The notes under the pieces were generated by a model, which saw nothing but the letters and a program-made list of their open reading frames with translations, had not been told where the DNA came from and searched no databases. A stretch of DNA of 64,000 nt from JAKOWB01 sp038363005 (GTDB lineage Bacteria; Pseudomonadota; Alphaproteobacteria; Kiloniellales; JACOMY01), in the NCBI GenBank assembly GCA_038363005.1, contig JBBQBI010000016.1:42220-106219 (forward strand), written 5' to 3'. The translations under genes were made by a program, and so were the position numbers. Positions 34,861 to 43,278 of this stretch are shown in pieces (positions within the stretch are counted from its first letter, which is position 1; each line of letters opens with the position of its first letter).

Positions 34861-36738
34861 CTAGGCCGCCGCGAGCTGGCCGGGCAAGGCGCGGACCAGG
34901 TGGCCGGGCGCCACCTCGATCAATGTCGGTTTGCGGCCTTGCGAAATGGTGAAGGGCTCCTGCCAGAGCGCCGGGTCGCTGGCCCGGCCGGCCATCAGCG
35001 CGGCCAGGTCCAGCTTGTCTTCCAGCCGCGGCTCCGGCACCGCGGCCAGCAGCGCCTTGGTGTAGGGATGGATCGGGTTGCGGAACAGCTCGGCAGTGGG
35101 CGCCATCTCGACGATGCGTCCCTTGCACATGACCATGATGCGGTCGGCGATGTAGTTCACCACCGCCAGGTTGTGGCTGATGAAGAGATAGGTCAGCCCC
35201 AGCTCCTTCTGCAGGTCCTTCAGCAGGTTCAGGATCTGCGCCTGGATCGAGACGTCGAGCGCCGAGACCGGCTCGTCGCAGATCACCAGCTCGGGCTTCA
35301 GCGCCAGGGCGCGGGCGATGCCGATGCGCTGGCGCTGACCGCCGGAGAAGGAGTGCGGATAGCGCTTGGCATGCAAGGGGCGCAGCCCAACCACCGCCAG
35401 CAACTCGTCGACCAGGGCCTGGCGCTCGGCCGGCGTGCCGACCGCGTGAATGTCCAGCGGCTCGCGGATCAGGTCGCCCACGGTCATGCGCGGGTTCAGC
35501 GAGGCGTAGGGATCCTGGAACATGAACTGCAGGCGCGGCCGGAACTTCACCAGCTCCTTGCCCTTCAGCCCCAGCACGTCGATGCGCTGGCCTCGGCTGT
35601 TGAAGCCGATGCGCCCGGCATCCGGCGTCAGCGCCCGCATGATGATCTTCGACAGCGTGGTCTTGCCGCAGCCGGACTCGCCGACCAGGCCCAGGGTCTC
35701 GCCCCGCATCACCTTGAAGGAGACGTCGTCGACCGCCAGCACCTCGCGCTTGTCGCCACCAAGGAAGCCACCCTGCTTCAGGCGATAGCTCTTGCTGATG
35801 TCCTGCACCTCGAGCAGCGGGACCTTGTCTTCCTGCCGCTCGCTGCTGTCGCGCTGGCGCATCAGGTGGCTGCCCGGCTGGTGCTGGATCTCGCGCAGCG
35901 GCGTCAGGCGTTCGCCCGGCGCCATGTTGAAGCGCGGCACCGCGTGCAGCAGCGCCTTCAGGTAGGGGTGCTCGGGCCGGGCGAAGATATCGCTGACCGT
36001 GCCGCGCTCCATCACCTCGCCGTGGTACATGACCACGACCTCCTCGGCCATGTTGGCGACGACGCCGAGATCGTGGGTGATCAGCAGCAGCGCCATGCCG
36101 AGCTCGGCCTGCAGGTCGCGCAGCAGCTTGAGGATCTGCGCCTGGATGGTGACGTCGAGCGCCGTGGTCGGCTCGTCCGCCACCAGCAGCGCCGGACGGC
36201 AGACCAGCGCCATGGCGATCATGGCGCGCTGCCGCAGGCCACCGGACAGCTCGAAGGGATAGGTCTTCAGCGCCCGTTCCGGGTCGGGGAAGCCAACGTG
36301 GGTCAGCATCTCGGCGCTGATGCGCCGCGCCTCCGCCGCGCCGACCTTGCGATGCAGCACCAGCGCCTCGGTCACCTGGTTGCCGACCGTGTGCACCGGC
36401 GACAGCGAGGTCATGGGCTCCTGGAAGATGATCGAGATGCGGCCGCCGCGCAGCGCGCGATACTCCGCGCAGTTGGGGTTCAGCGCTGCCAGGTCGACCA
36501 CCCGGCCGCCGGCCGCCGGATCGGCGAAGGCGATGCGTCCGCTCTCGATCCGCGCGGTGCGCGGCAGGATGCCCATGATGGCCTGGCTGACCACCGACTT
36601 GCCCGAGCCGGACTCGCCGACCAGGGCCACGGTGCCGCCGGGCCGAATGCGAAAGGACACGCCACGGACGGCCTCAAGCCGCCCTTCCGGCAGGTCGAAT
36701 GCGACCTTCAGGTCTTCGACCGACAACAGATCTGCCAC
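34861..36738 (-). CDS. ABC transporter ATP-binding protein, two nucleotide-binding domains (YejF-like)
   Basis: 625 residues with two complete ABC cassettes in one chain. The N-terminal one has GESGSGKS, the signature ELSGGLRQR and [12 protein letters not shown]. The C-terminal one has [24 protein letters not shown] and [11 protein letters not shown]. Both are intact. This is the DppD-DppF pair fused, as in YejF. It energises the permease pair downstream. GTG 36738 follows a purine-rich GGGGGAAGGCGGG. The start could also be at 36843, but nothing conserved lies there. Confidence 0.92.
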   Translation of the reverse strand: MADLLSVEDLKVAFDLPEGRLEAVRGVSFRIRPGGTVALVGESGSGKSVVSQAIMGILPRTARIESGRIAFADPAAGGRVVDLAALNPNCAEYRALRGGRISIIFQEPMTSLSPVHTVGNQVTEALVLHRKVGAAEARRISAEMLTHVGFPDPERALKTYPFELSGGLRQRAMIAMALVCRPALLVADEPTTALDVTIQAQILKLLRDLQAELGMALLLITHDLGVVANMAEEVVVMYHGEVMERGTVSDIFARPEHPYLKALLHAVPRFNMAPGERLTPLREIQHQPGSHLMRQRDSSERQEDKVPLLEVQDISKSYRLKQGGFLGGDKREVLAVDDVSFKVMRGETLGLVGESGCGKTTLSKIIMRALTPDAGRIGFNSRGQRIDVLGLKGKELVKFRPRLQFMFQDPYASLNPRMTVGDLIREPLDIHAVGTPAERQALVDELLAVVGLRPLHAKRYPHSFSGGQRQRIGIARALALKPELVICDEPVSALDVSIQAQILNLLKDLQKELGLTYLFISHNLAVVNYIADRIMVMCKGRIVEMAPTAELFRNPIHPYTKALLAAVPEPRLEDKLDLAALMAGRASDPALWQEPFTISQGRKPTLIEVAPGHLVRALPGQLAAA

Positions 36739-36882
36739 GGTCCCGCCTTCCCCCTCACCCCAGCGGCCGCTTGTTCCGGCCGCCATTGCCCCGCCTGACG
36801 TAGGTCTATCCGCCACTTGTCCGCCTGGCACAGAACCTCCCACGGCCCCGGCCTGACGCTACTCCAATATGTAGCCTGCGTG

Positions 36883-37464
36883 TTACTGCCCTGCGAAGCC
36901 CTCGCCCGCCACCTGTGCCTCGGCCCACTCGGCAGCCAGCTCCGGCGGGGCGGTATCTTGGTCCGGATCGACCCCTAGCGTCAAAAGGTTACCGGCCGAA
37001 ACGGGGTCGAAGGACAGATGGCACGCGCGGGCCGCGCGCGCCGCCCGCCAGGCCACCAGCGCGAAGCCCGGCAACGCCGAATCCAGCACCAGGCGACTGC
37101 CGGCAAAACTCAGCCGCAGCTCCAGGAAACCGCCGGTCGGGTCGCTGTCGTCCTGCAGGCGGCGCTGCTGCCGGCGGGTGCCGTAGAACCGCAGGCGGAA
37201 GCCCTGCAGGGTCGACCAGGGCAGCGCCCGCAGGCGCCAGTCGTGCACCACCAGACCCTCATCGGACAGCGCCACGCGCTGGATCTGGCGCTCCAGCGTG
37301 CGCCAGCCGAAATAGGCGAACAGGACGGTGATGCCGCCGAACACCAGCAGCCGCCAGGCCACCAGCGGGGTGAACAGCAGCACGCCCAGGCCGATGGTCA
37401 GGCCGCAGATGGCGCGTAGCCAGTCACCGACCAGCGCGCGCGAGGGATAGCGAAAATCCAACAT
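36883..37464 (-). CDS. Conserved hypothetical membrane protein, PH-domain-like
   Basis: 193 residues. Two adjacent hydrophobic helices lie at residues about 15-55 (LLFTPLVAWRLLVFGGITVL). The following soluble part (VALSDEGLVVHDWRLRALPW STLQGFRLRFYG) has the beta-rich pattern of small bacterial PH-like membrane proteins. I recognise no named family. It follows the glycosyltransferase/phosphatase operon with an 11-base gap, so it is likely co-transcribed and may belong to the same envelope glycan pathway. Confidence 0.68.
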   Translation of the reverse strand: MLDFRYPSRALVGDWLRAICGLTIGLGVLLFTPLVAWRLLVFGGITVLFAYFGWRTLERQIQRVALSDEGLVVHDWRLRALPWSTLQGFRLRFYGTRRQQRRLQDDSDPTGGFLELRLSFAGSRLVLDSALPGFALVAWRAARAARACHLSFDPVSAGNLLTLGVDPDQDTAPPELAAEWAEAQVAGEGFAGQ

Positions 37465-37475
37465 GGCCGGCGATC

Positions 37476-38672
37476 CTAGCCTTGCCCGCCGTCGACTGCG
37501 AGGGCCGGCGTGCTGCCGTCCGCGCCGCCCGCCTGGCGTGCCAGCGCCAGCAGCTGGCGCGCGGTCTCTGTGGCGCCGTCCAGGCGCAGCGGCAGCGGCG
37601 GCGCTGGCGGCAGGTCCAACGCCCGCGCGATGCCGGCGGCCAGGGTGGCGGGGGTCAGGCCAGCTTCCGGCACCACCACCAGGCGACCCTGCTCCTGCAG
37701 CAGCCAGGCGCGCAGCGTCTGCTCGGTCTCGCTGCCGGCGGCGAAGGGGACCACCACGGCCGGGGTGCCGGCGGCCAGCACCTCCAGCGTGGTGTTGTAG
37801 CCGGCCTGGCTGATCGACAGCCGCGCCGACGCCAGTAGCCGCAGGAAATCCGGCCGCGAGCGCTCGACCGTGACGCCGGGCGGTGCCGCCGCCACCAGCG
37901 CGGCGAAGCGGTCCTGCGGCAGGTTGTCGCCGATCAGCACGCGCCAGGGCAGGTCGCGCAGCGGCGACAGCGCACGTGCCGCCAGCGCGGCGGCGACCAG
38001 CGGCTCGGCCACCGCGCCGCCGCCGGTGGAAACCAGCACCTCGCCATCGTGCCTGGCCGCGGCCGGCGGCAATTGCTCGACGACATAGCCGGTGTAGCGG
38101 ATGCGGTCGGCCAGCACGCTGGCCTGCGGAAAAGTGCGTTCGAAGGGCACCAGGGCGGGGTCGCCGTGCACCAAGATGCTGTCGTAGAGGCGCAACGCCG
38201 TCGCCACGATCCAGTCGGCCTTCCCGGGCTGCTTCGTGGTGGTCAGGATATCGCGCACCGAGGCGACGATGCGCGGACGCCAGGGTGCCGCCTGCGCCGC
38301 CTCCAGTAGCGGCAGCAGTTCGAAGCGCATCTGCCGCCGGCCGAAGGGAAACATCTCGGTCAGCACCACCGCCGGCCGGGTCTCGGCCAGCAGTGCCAGC
38401 AGCTGGTCACGCCGCAGCGCCTCGCTGGCGCTGTCGAAGCGCTCGCCGGACTCGGTCAGCAGGTGACTGAAGTTCTCGTCGGCGGTGCGCAGGGCCGGCC
38501 GCAGCTGCACCAGCCGCGCGCCGCCGATGTCGAGGCCGGGATGCGGCAGCCCGCCGGAGACGAAGTCGACCGTCAGCCCGGCGGCGCTGGCGGCCTTGGC
38601 GATCAACGCGGCACGCCGCAGGTGACCGATGCCCAGCAGGTGCTGGACATAAAACAGCACGCGCAGATTCAT
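37476..38672 (-). CDS. Predicted glycosyltransferase (COG4671/MurG-like)
   Basis: 398 residues, GT-B-like. It starts LRVLFYVQHLLGIGHLRRAA, with the GHLRR motif seen again in the protein at 41795. The C-terminal half has VLVSTGGGAVAEPLVAAAL and RSRPDFLRLLASARLSISQAGYNTTLEVLAAGTPAVVVP, which resembles the UDP-GlcNAc-binding region of MurG-like enzymes. The donor is unknown. It overlaps the histidine phosphatase gene by 4 bases and is the distal glycosyltransferase of the operon. Confidence 0.82.
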   Translation of the reverse strand: MNLRVLFYVQHLLGIGHLRRAALIAKAASAAGLTVDFVSGGLPHPGLDIGGARLVQLRPALRTADENFSHLLTESGERFDSASEALRRDQLLALLAETRPAVVLTEMFPFGRRQMRFELLPLLEAAQAAPWRPRIVASVRDILTTTKQPGKADWIVATALRLYDSILVHGDPALVPFERTFPQASVLADRIRYTGYVVEQLPPAAARHDGEVLVSTGGGAVAEPLVAAALAARALSPLRDLPWRVLIGDNLPQDRFAALVAAAPPGVTVERSRPDFLRLLASARLSISQAGYNTTLEVLAAGTPAVVVPFAAGSETEQTLRAWLLQEQGRLVVVPEAGLTPATLAAGIARALDLPPAPPLPLRLDGATETARQLLALARQAGGADGSTPALAVDGGQG

Positions 38673-39265
38673 GGCGCGGCCTCGCCGGTCTGCAGTGCAA
38701 GGGTCGGCAGCAGCAGGCTGGGCCGGCCGGCGCCATCCAGCCGGAACAGCTGGGCGCGTCCGGGCAGCAGGCGCAGCGGCGGCTTGCCGCGGAAATTCCA
38801 GCCGGTGGCCAGCGCCAGCAGCGCGCGCAGCACGCCCTTGTGCGTTACGCCGACCCGGTCGCCCTGCCCAGCCAGGCCGGCCAACCAGGGCCGCAGCCGG
38901 GCCATGACCTGGCGCGGGCTCTCGCCGCCGGGTGGCTGGAAGTCCAGGCCCCGGGCCTCATTGGCGGCCAGCCCGGCGGCTTCCTCGACGGCGATCTCCT
39001 CCAGCGTGCGGCCCTCCCATTGGCCCCAGTCCATCTCGATCAACGCCGGCTCAACGCTCGCCGCCAGGCCCATGGCCGCGGCGGTCTGCCGGGCGCGTTG
39101 CAGCGGCGACGTCAGCACCGGCCAGTCGCGCGCCAGGCCCGGCAGGCGCCAGGCCGCGGCCGTCGCCTGGCCGGCCGTGCTCAGCGGCTGGTCGCTGCGC
39201 CCTTGATAGCGGCCCAGCGCATTCCACGCCGTCGGTGCGTGGCGCAGCAGCAGCAGGCGGCTCAT
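38669..39265 (-). CDS. Histidine phosphatase family protein
   Basis: 198 residues. The catalytic RHA is in LLLLRHAPTAWNALGRYQG. The second-strand SPLQRARQTA, the acidic MDWGQWEGRTLEEI and the second catalytic His in GVTHKGVLRALLALA complete a phosphoglycerate-mutase-like site. CobC-type and broad phosphatases share this pattern; there is no cobalamin gene here. Placed inside a glycosyltransferase operon with overlaps at both ends, it may dephosphorylate a sugar or lipid intermediate (inference). Confidence 0.87.
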   Translation of the reverse strand: MSRLLLLRHAPTAWNALGRYQGRSDQPLSTAGQATAAAWRLPGLARDWPVLTSPLQRARQTAAAMGLAASVEPALIEMDWGQWEGRTLEEIAVEEAAGLAANEARGLDFQPPGGESPRQVMARLRPWLAGLAGQGDRVGVTHKGVLRALLALATGWNFRGKPPLRLLPGRAQLFRLDGAGRPSLLLPTLALQTGEAAP

Positions 39266-40404
39266 GTGCCGGTGGCCTCGCCCAGCAGCTGGCCCAGGCG
39301 CTCGGCGGCGGCAGCCAGGCTGTGCCGCTGCTCGATGTCCTCGGCGGCGGCCTGCGACATCTGCCGGCGCAGCGCCGGCGCCGTCAGCAGCGCGCGGATC
39401 GCGGCGGCGAAGGTGGCGGCATCGCCCAGCTTGGTCAGGATGCCGCTGCGTCCGTCGCGCACGATGGCAGCGACGCCGGGGCGCTTGCCGGCCACCACCG
39501 GGGTGGCGGCGGCCTGCGCCTCCAGCAGCGCCATGCCATAGGCCTCGCCGATCGCCGGCCAGACGCAGAGGTCGGCGGCGGCCAGCAGCCCCGGCACCGC
39601 CTCGGGCTTGACCTCGCCGACGAAGCGGATGCGCCGCACCGCGCCGGTAGCGAAGGCCTGGAAAGCCTGCTCCACCTCGCCGCGCGCCGGGCCGTCGCCG
39701 GCGACCAGCAGCTGCCAGGGCAGGTCGGGCAGTCCGCGCAGGGCCTTGGCCAGCAGGCGATAGGACTCCAGCTTGTCGCCGGTCCGCATCATCGCCAGGC
39801 CGACCAGCCAGGGCTGCTTCGGGTCGGCCGCGACGCGCTCGGCCCAGTGCGCGCGATGCTGCGCCCGGGCCGCGCTGGCGGCGCGGAAGGGCTGGGTGTC
39901 GAGGAAGGGCGCCAGGCGGCGCTGCCGCCAGGCCGGATCGAGGCCAGGCGAATCGTCGGGGTTCAGCGTGATGATGGTGTGGGCCTCGGCCAGGGCCTCG
40001 GCGGCGCAGCGGTGGCCGAAGGCCCAGGGCCCCTCCTGCCGCTTGCTCGACAGCGAGGCCTCGGCCACCAGGTAGGGAATGCCCAGCGCTCGGGCGACCC
40101 GCGCGCCGATGAAGTCCGGCGCCTTGTGGTAGAGGTGATAGGTGAACCAGACGGCCGGCCGCTCGCTGGGCGGGCGGGCGCGGTAGCGCTTGATCAGCCG
40201 GGCCGCCAGCTTGGCGCCAACCGCGTCCAGCCGGCGCTGCCGCGCCTCGTCCGGTGCCTTGATCCAGCTGCGGAAGTGGCTGGCCAGCTCGACCTCATGG
40301 CCGCCGGCCCGCAGCGCCTGGCACAGCAGCCGCGCCACGGCGCGGTCGCCGGAGGGCGCCGGATGGTCGGGTGGCTTCATTGGGGCGTAGAAGGCGATGC
40401 GCAT
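39262..40404 (-). CDS. Glycosyltransferase family 4
   Basis: 380 residues, GT-B. It starts MRIAFYAPMKPPDHPAPSGD and has the nucleotide-binding half VAGDGPARGEVEQAFQAF with PAIGEAYGMALLEAQAAATPVVAG, containing the conserved E-x7-E. ATG 40404 is the only start that gives the family length; the longer open frame upstream belongs to the opposite reading of another glycosyltransferase. It overlaps the histidine phosphatase gene by 4 bases. Confidence 0.88.
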   Translation of the reverse strand: MRIAFYAPMKPPDHPAPSGDRAVARLLCQALRAGGHEVELASHFRSWIKAPDEARQRRLDAVGAKLAARLIKRYRARPPSERPAVWFTYHLYHKAPDFIGARVARALGIPYLVAEASLSSKRQEGPWAFGHRCAAEALAEAHTIITLNPDDSPGLDPAWRQRRLAPFLDTQPFRAASAARAQHRAHWAERVAADPKQPWLVGLAMMRTGDKLESYRLLAKALRGLPDLPWQLLVAGDGPARGEVEQAFQAFATGAVRRIRFVGEVKPEAVPGLLAAADLCVWPAIGEAYGMALLEAQAAATPVVAGKRPGVAAIVRDGRSGILTKLGDAATFAAAIRALLTAPALRRQMSQAAAEDIEQRHSLAAAAERLGQLLGEATGT

Positions 40405-40406
40405 GG

Positions 40407-41720
40407 TCAGGGCACCGCGCCGGCCACGGCGCTGCTGCGCGACAAGGTGGCGCCCAGCCGCTCGGCGATGGCGCCGATGGTGCGCCGCGCATCGAAGGCG
40501 CCGCGCACCCGGGCCTCGCCGGCGGTGCCCAGGCGCTGGCGCAGCGCCGGCTCGGCGATCAGCCGGGCCAGCGCCGCCGCCAGTGCGGCCGGGTCGCCCG
40601 GTGGGACCAGCAGCCCGGTCGGGGCCTGCCCAGCCTGGCCGTCGCTGATCAGCTCCTCGATCGCCGGCAGGCGGGTCGCCAGGCAGGCCAGGCCCTGGCT
40701 CTGCGCCTCCATCAGCACGTTGGGCAGGCCGTCGCGGTCGCCGTCGGCGGCGATCTTGCTGGCCAACACGAAGAGGTCGGCCTGGCGATAGAGCGCCAGC
40801 ACCTGATCCTGCGGCAGCGCGCCCTTCCACTCGATGCGCGCCGCCAGGCCCAGCGCCTCGCCCTGCGCCGCCAGCGCCGCCTTCAACTCGCCGCCGCCGA
40901 CGTGGATAAAGCGCCAGTTCAGCGCGGCCGGCAGCTGCGCTAGGGCCGGCAGCAGGTCGTCGTAGCCCTTCTTCGCCACCGCGCGGCCGACCGACAGCAG
41001 GACCACCGGCGCCGTCGGGTCGCTGCCGTCGCGCGGCGCCCGTCGGCCGCCGGGTGACGGGAAGCGGGCAAGGTCGAGGCCGTGATAGACCAGCGCCACC
41101 TTCTCCGGCTGCGGCGCCAGGGCGCGCAGCCGCGCCGCGCCGGTGGCGGTGCAGGTGACAATCCAGCTGAGGTCGCCAAGCTTCTCCCGCGCCTCCCAGT
41201 CCGGGATGGTCCAGATGTCCTTGGCATGCGCTGAGCAGCTCCAGCGCCGCCCGGTCAGGATCGCCGCATAGCGCGCGACCGAGGCCGGCGTGTGCAGGAA
41301 GTGCGCATGGATCTGCCGCACCTCGGCCGGCAGGCGCGCCGCCAGCACCAGTGCTTGGCCGAAGCGGCGCACGCGGTTGCGGGTAAGGTCGCGCCTCAGG
41401 TCCATTAGGAAGGCGGCGCGCGCGGCGCGGTAGCCGGGCCGCCGGCGGCCGCGCCACCAGGCCTTCAGCACGGTCAGCGGCGCGTCATGCAGGTATTCCG
41501 GCAGGTAGTCGACCGGCGCTTTGATCTCGCGGTGGATCGGGTGCGTCGCCTGGTCGGTCGGCCGCCGCAGCGAAAACAGCCGCAGCTTCAGGCCCAGGCG
41601 CTCCAGCGCCAGGATTTCCTGCGCGATGAAGGTCTCCGACAGGCGCGGATAGCCCTTCAGCAGCACGGCAATCGGCGGCTGGCTGGGGCCGGCGGCGGGC
41701 GAAGCGGGCGGCTGCGGCAT
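40407..41720 (-). CDS. Glycosyltransferase family 4 (colanic-acid-type)
   Basis: 437 residues. The LLKGYPRLSETFIAQEILAL start is typical of exopolysaccharide glycosyltransferases such as WcaL/AmsK-like enzymes. HAHFLHTPASVARYAAILTG and FSAHAKDIW-like SCSAHAKDIWTIPDW follow. The C-terminal half has VGRAVAKKGYDDLLPAL and a D-GLPNVLMEAQSQGLACLAT segment with E-x7-E. It is the first gene of the four-gene overlap chain, 74 bases below the 41795 gene. Confidence 0.89.
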   Translation of the reverse strand: MPQPPASPAAGPSQPPIAVLLKGYPRLSETFIAQEILALERLGLKLRLFSLRRPTDQATHPIHREIKAPVDYLPEYLHDAPLTVLKAWWRGRRRPGYRAARAAFLMDLRRDLTRNRVRRFGQALVLAARLPAEVRQIHAHFLHTPASVARYAAILTGRRWSCSAHAKDIWTIPDWEAREKLGDLSWIVTCTATGAARLRALAPQPEKVALVYHGLDLARFPSPGGRRAPRDGSDPTAPVVLLSVGRAVAKKGYDDLLPALAQLPAALNWRFIHVGGGELKAALAAQGEALGLAARIEWKGALPQDQVLALYRQADLFVLASKIAADGDRDGLPNVLMEAQSQGLACLATRLPAIEELISDGQAGQAPTGLLVPPGDPAALAAALARLIAEPALRQRLGTAGEARVRGAFDARRTIGAIAERLGATLSRSSAVAGAVP

Positions 41721-41794
41721 GCCCGGACCCTAGAGAGCGGCGCGGCGCAGCGTCAAGCGACTGGCCGGGCGAATTGACGGGAGAATGCGACGGG

Positions 41795-43051
41795 CTACTC
41801 GCCCGGCTTGGCCAGCGTCCGGCGGCGGGCGTCGACCTCGCGCTGCATGGCGTCCTGCGGCGCGCGGCGGGCGCCGGCGGCCAGCCACTTGCGGGTCAGG
41901 CGCACCACGTTGCGGCGGCCGTCGAGCAGGCCCGGCACCACCACCGACGACGGCGGGCTCTGCTGCTGCAGCTGGCGCAGCGCGGTGACCATGTCGCGGG
42001 CGTCGCGCTGGTCGTCGTCGACCAGCATGGTGACCAGGCCCAGCTCCTGCGCCCGGCTGGCGCGAATGTACTGCTCCAGCCGCGGGCGGGTGCGCGGCAC
42101 GATGATCGCCCGCTTGTCGAAGGACAGCACCTCGCAGAAGGTGTTGTAGCCGCCCATGCTGACCACGCCGACGGCGCGGTCGAGCAGGCTTTCCAGGCGG
42201 GCGTCGAAGGTGATGGCCTCGACATTGCGCAGCTTGGCGGCGCGCAACAGGAATTCCGACTGCCGCTCGCTGGCCATGAAGGGGCCCAGCACCAGGAGCG
42301 CCGGATGCGGCAGGCTGGCATCGCTCTCGTAGGCGCGCAGTACCCAGTCGATGATCTCCTCGCCGTCACCGCCGCCGCCCACCGTGACCAGGATGTAGGG
42401 CGCCTCGATCTTCTCCAGCACCAGGCTCGACTGCGTCTTTGGCAGGTGGCGCCGCAGGTAGCCGGTATAGGTCATCTTCTTGCGCACCGAGGGCGGCAGC
42501 TCGATGCCGGCCAGCGGGTCGCAGACCTGCGGCAGGCCGTAGATCCAGATGTCGTCGTAGTAAGTGCTGAGCGCCGGCACCACCTGCTTGCGCTCCCACT
42601 CGGTCTCCAGCAGCTCGGGGTCGTCCATCACATCGCGCAGGCCCAGCACGCAGGGCACGCCACGGGTGCGCAGCATGTCCAGGGTGCCCTCGACCTCGCC
42701 GCGCAGGCCCAGCGGCTCCTTGTCGACCAGGAAGAGGTCGGGGTCGAAGATCTTCGCCGTGTGCTCGATGATCGAGGCGCGCAGCGCCAGCGTCTCCTCG
42801 ATGTTCATCAGCAGCTTCAGCGCGGTGTACTCGCCGTTGCGCAGCTTGATGACGCCGGGGATGCGCACGAAGTCGACGCGGGCGCGGAAGTCGAAGGAGC
42901 CGATGATCGGCGAGCCGGAGAGGATCAGGACCGAGAGGTCGCCTTCCTCCTCAACCAGGGTATGGGCAATCTCGCGGCAGCGCCGCAGATGGCCGAGGCC
43001 GAAGGAGTCGTGACTGTAAATCAGGACTCGCTTGCCTTTGCGTCGGATCAC
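41795..43051 (-). CDS. Predicted glycosyltransferase (COG4671/MurG-like)
   Basis: 418 residues from GTG 43051 (VIRRKGKRVLIYSHDSFGLG), with GHLRRCREIAHTL matching the protein at 37476. A C-terminal GT-B half with ILVTVGGGGDGEEIIDWVL and SMGGYNTFCEVLSFDKRAIIVPR suggests UDP-sugar binding. The reading frame stays open to 43255, but the extension has no conserved residues. GGGGGG lies about ten bases before the GTG. It is divergent from the ABC exporter-like gene, 227 bases apart. Confidence 0.83.
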   Translation of the reverse strand: MIRRKGKRVLIYSHDSFGLGHLRRCREIAHTLVEEEGDLSVLILSGSPIIGSFDFRARVDFVRIPGVIKLRNGEYTALKLLMNIEETLALRASIIEHTAKIFDPDLFLVDKEPLGLRGEVEGTLDMLRTRGVPCVLGLRDVMDDPELLETEWERKQVVPALSTYYDDIWIYGLPQVCDPLAGIELPPSVRKKMTYTGYLRRHLPKTQSSLVLEKIEAPYILVTVGGGGDGEEIIDWVLRAYESDASLPHPALLVLGPFMASERQSEFLLRAAKLRNVEAITFDARLESLLDRAVGVVSMGGYNTFCEVLSFDKRAIIVPRTRPRLEQYIRASRAQELGLVTMLVDDDQRDARDMVTALRQLQQQSPPSSVVVPGLLDGRRNVVRLTRKWLAAGARRAPQDAMQREVDARRRTLAKPGE

Positions 43052-43278
43052 CGCCAGTGCCCCCCGCCCGCCAGAACGCAGGCCCGTCACCGGGCCAGAT
43101 GCCGTACCCCTTTGTATACGGCTGCCGCGTCGGTCCCGTTCCCGCCGCCGCCCAGGAACTATGGCACAAAGCGCGTGACCGGCGAAAGACGGCCCGGCGA
43201 AGCGCGGTGGCGCTTTCCTTGACCGCATCACACGCGGGTGCGCTACAGTAGCCACCAGGGCGGGGGCGGATCGGGGCC

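Noticed and set aside
43101..43122. Inverted repeat GCCGTA...TACGGC between the divergent glycosyltransferase and ABC-like genes
   Set aside because: Only six paired bases with a 10-base gap; could be chance, so no operator is claimed.
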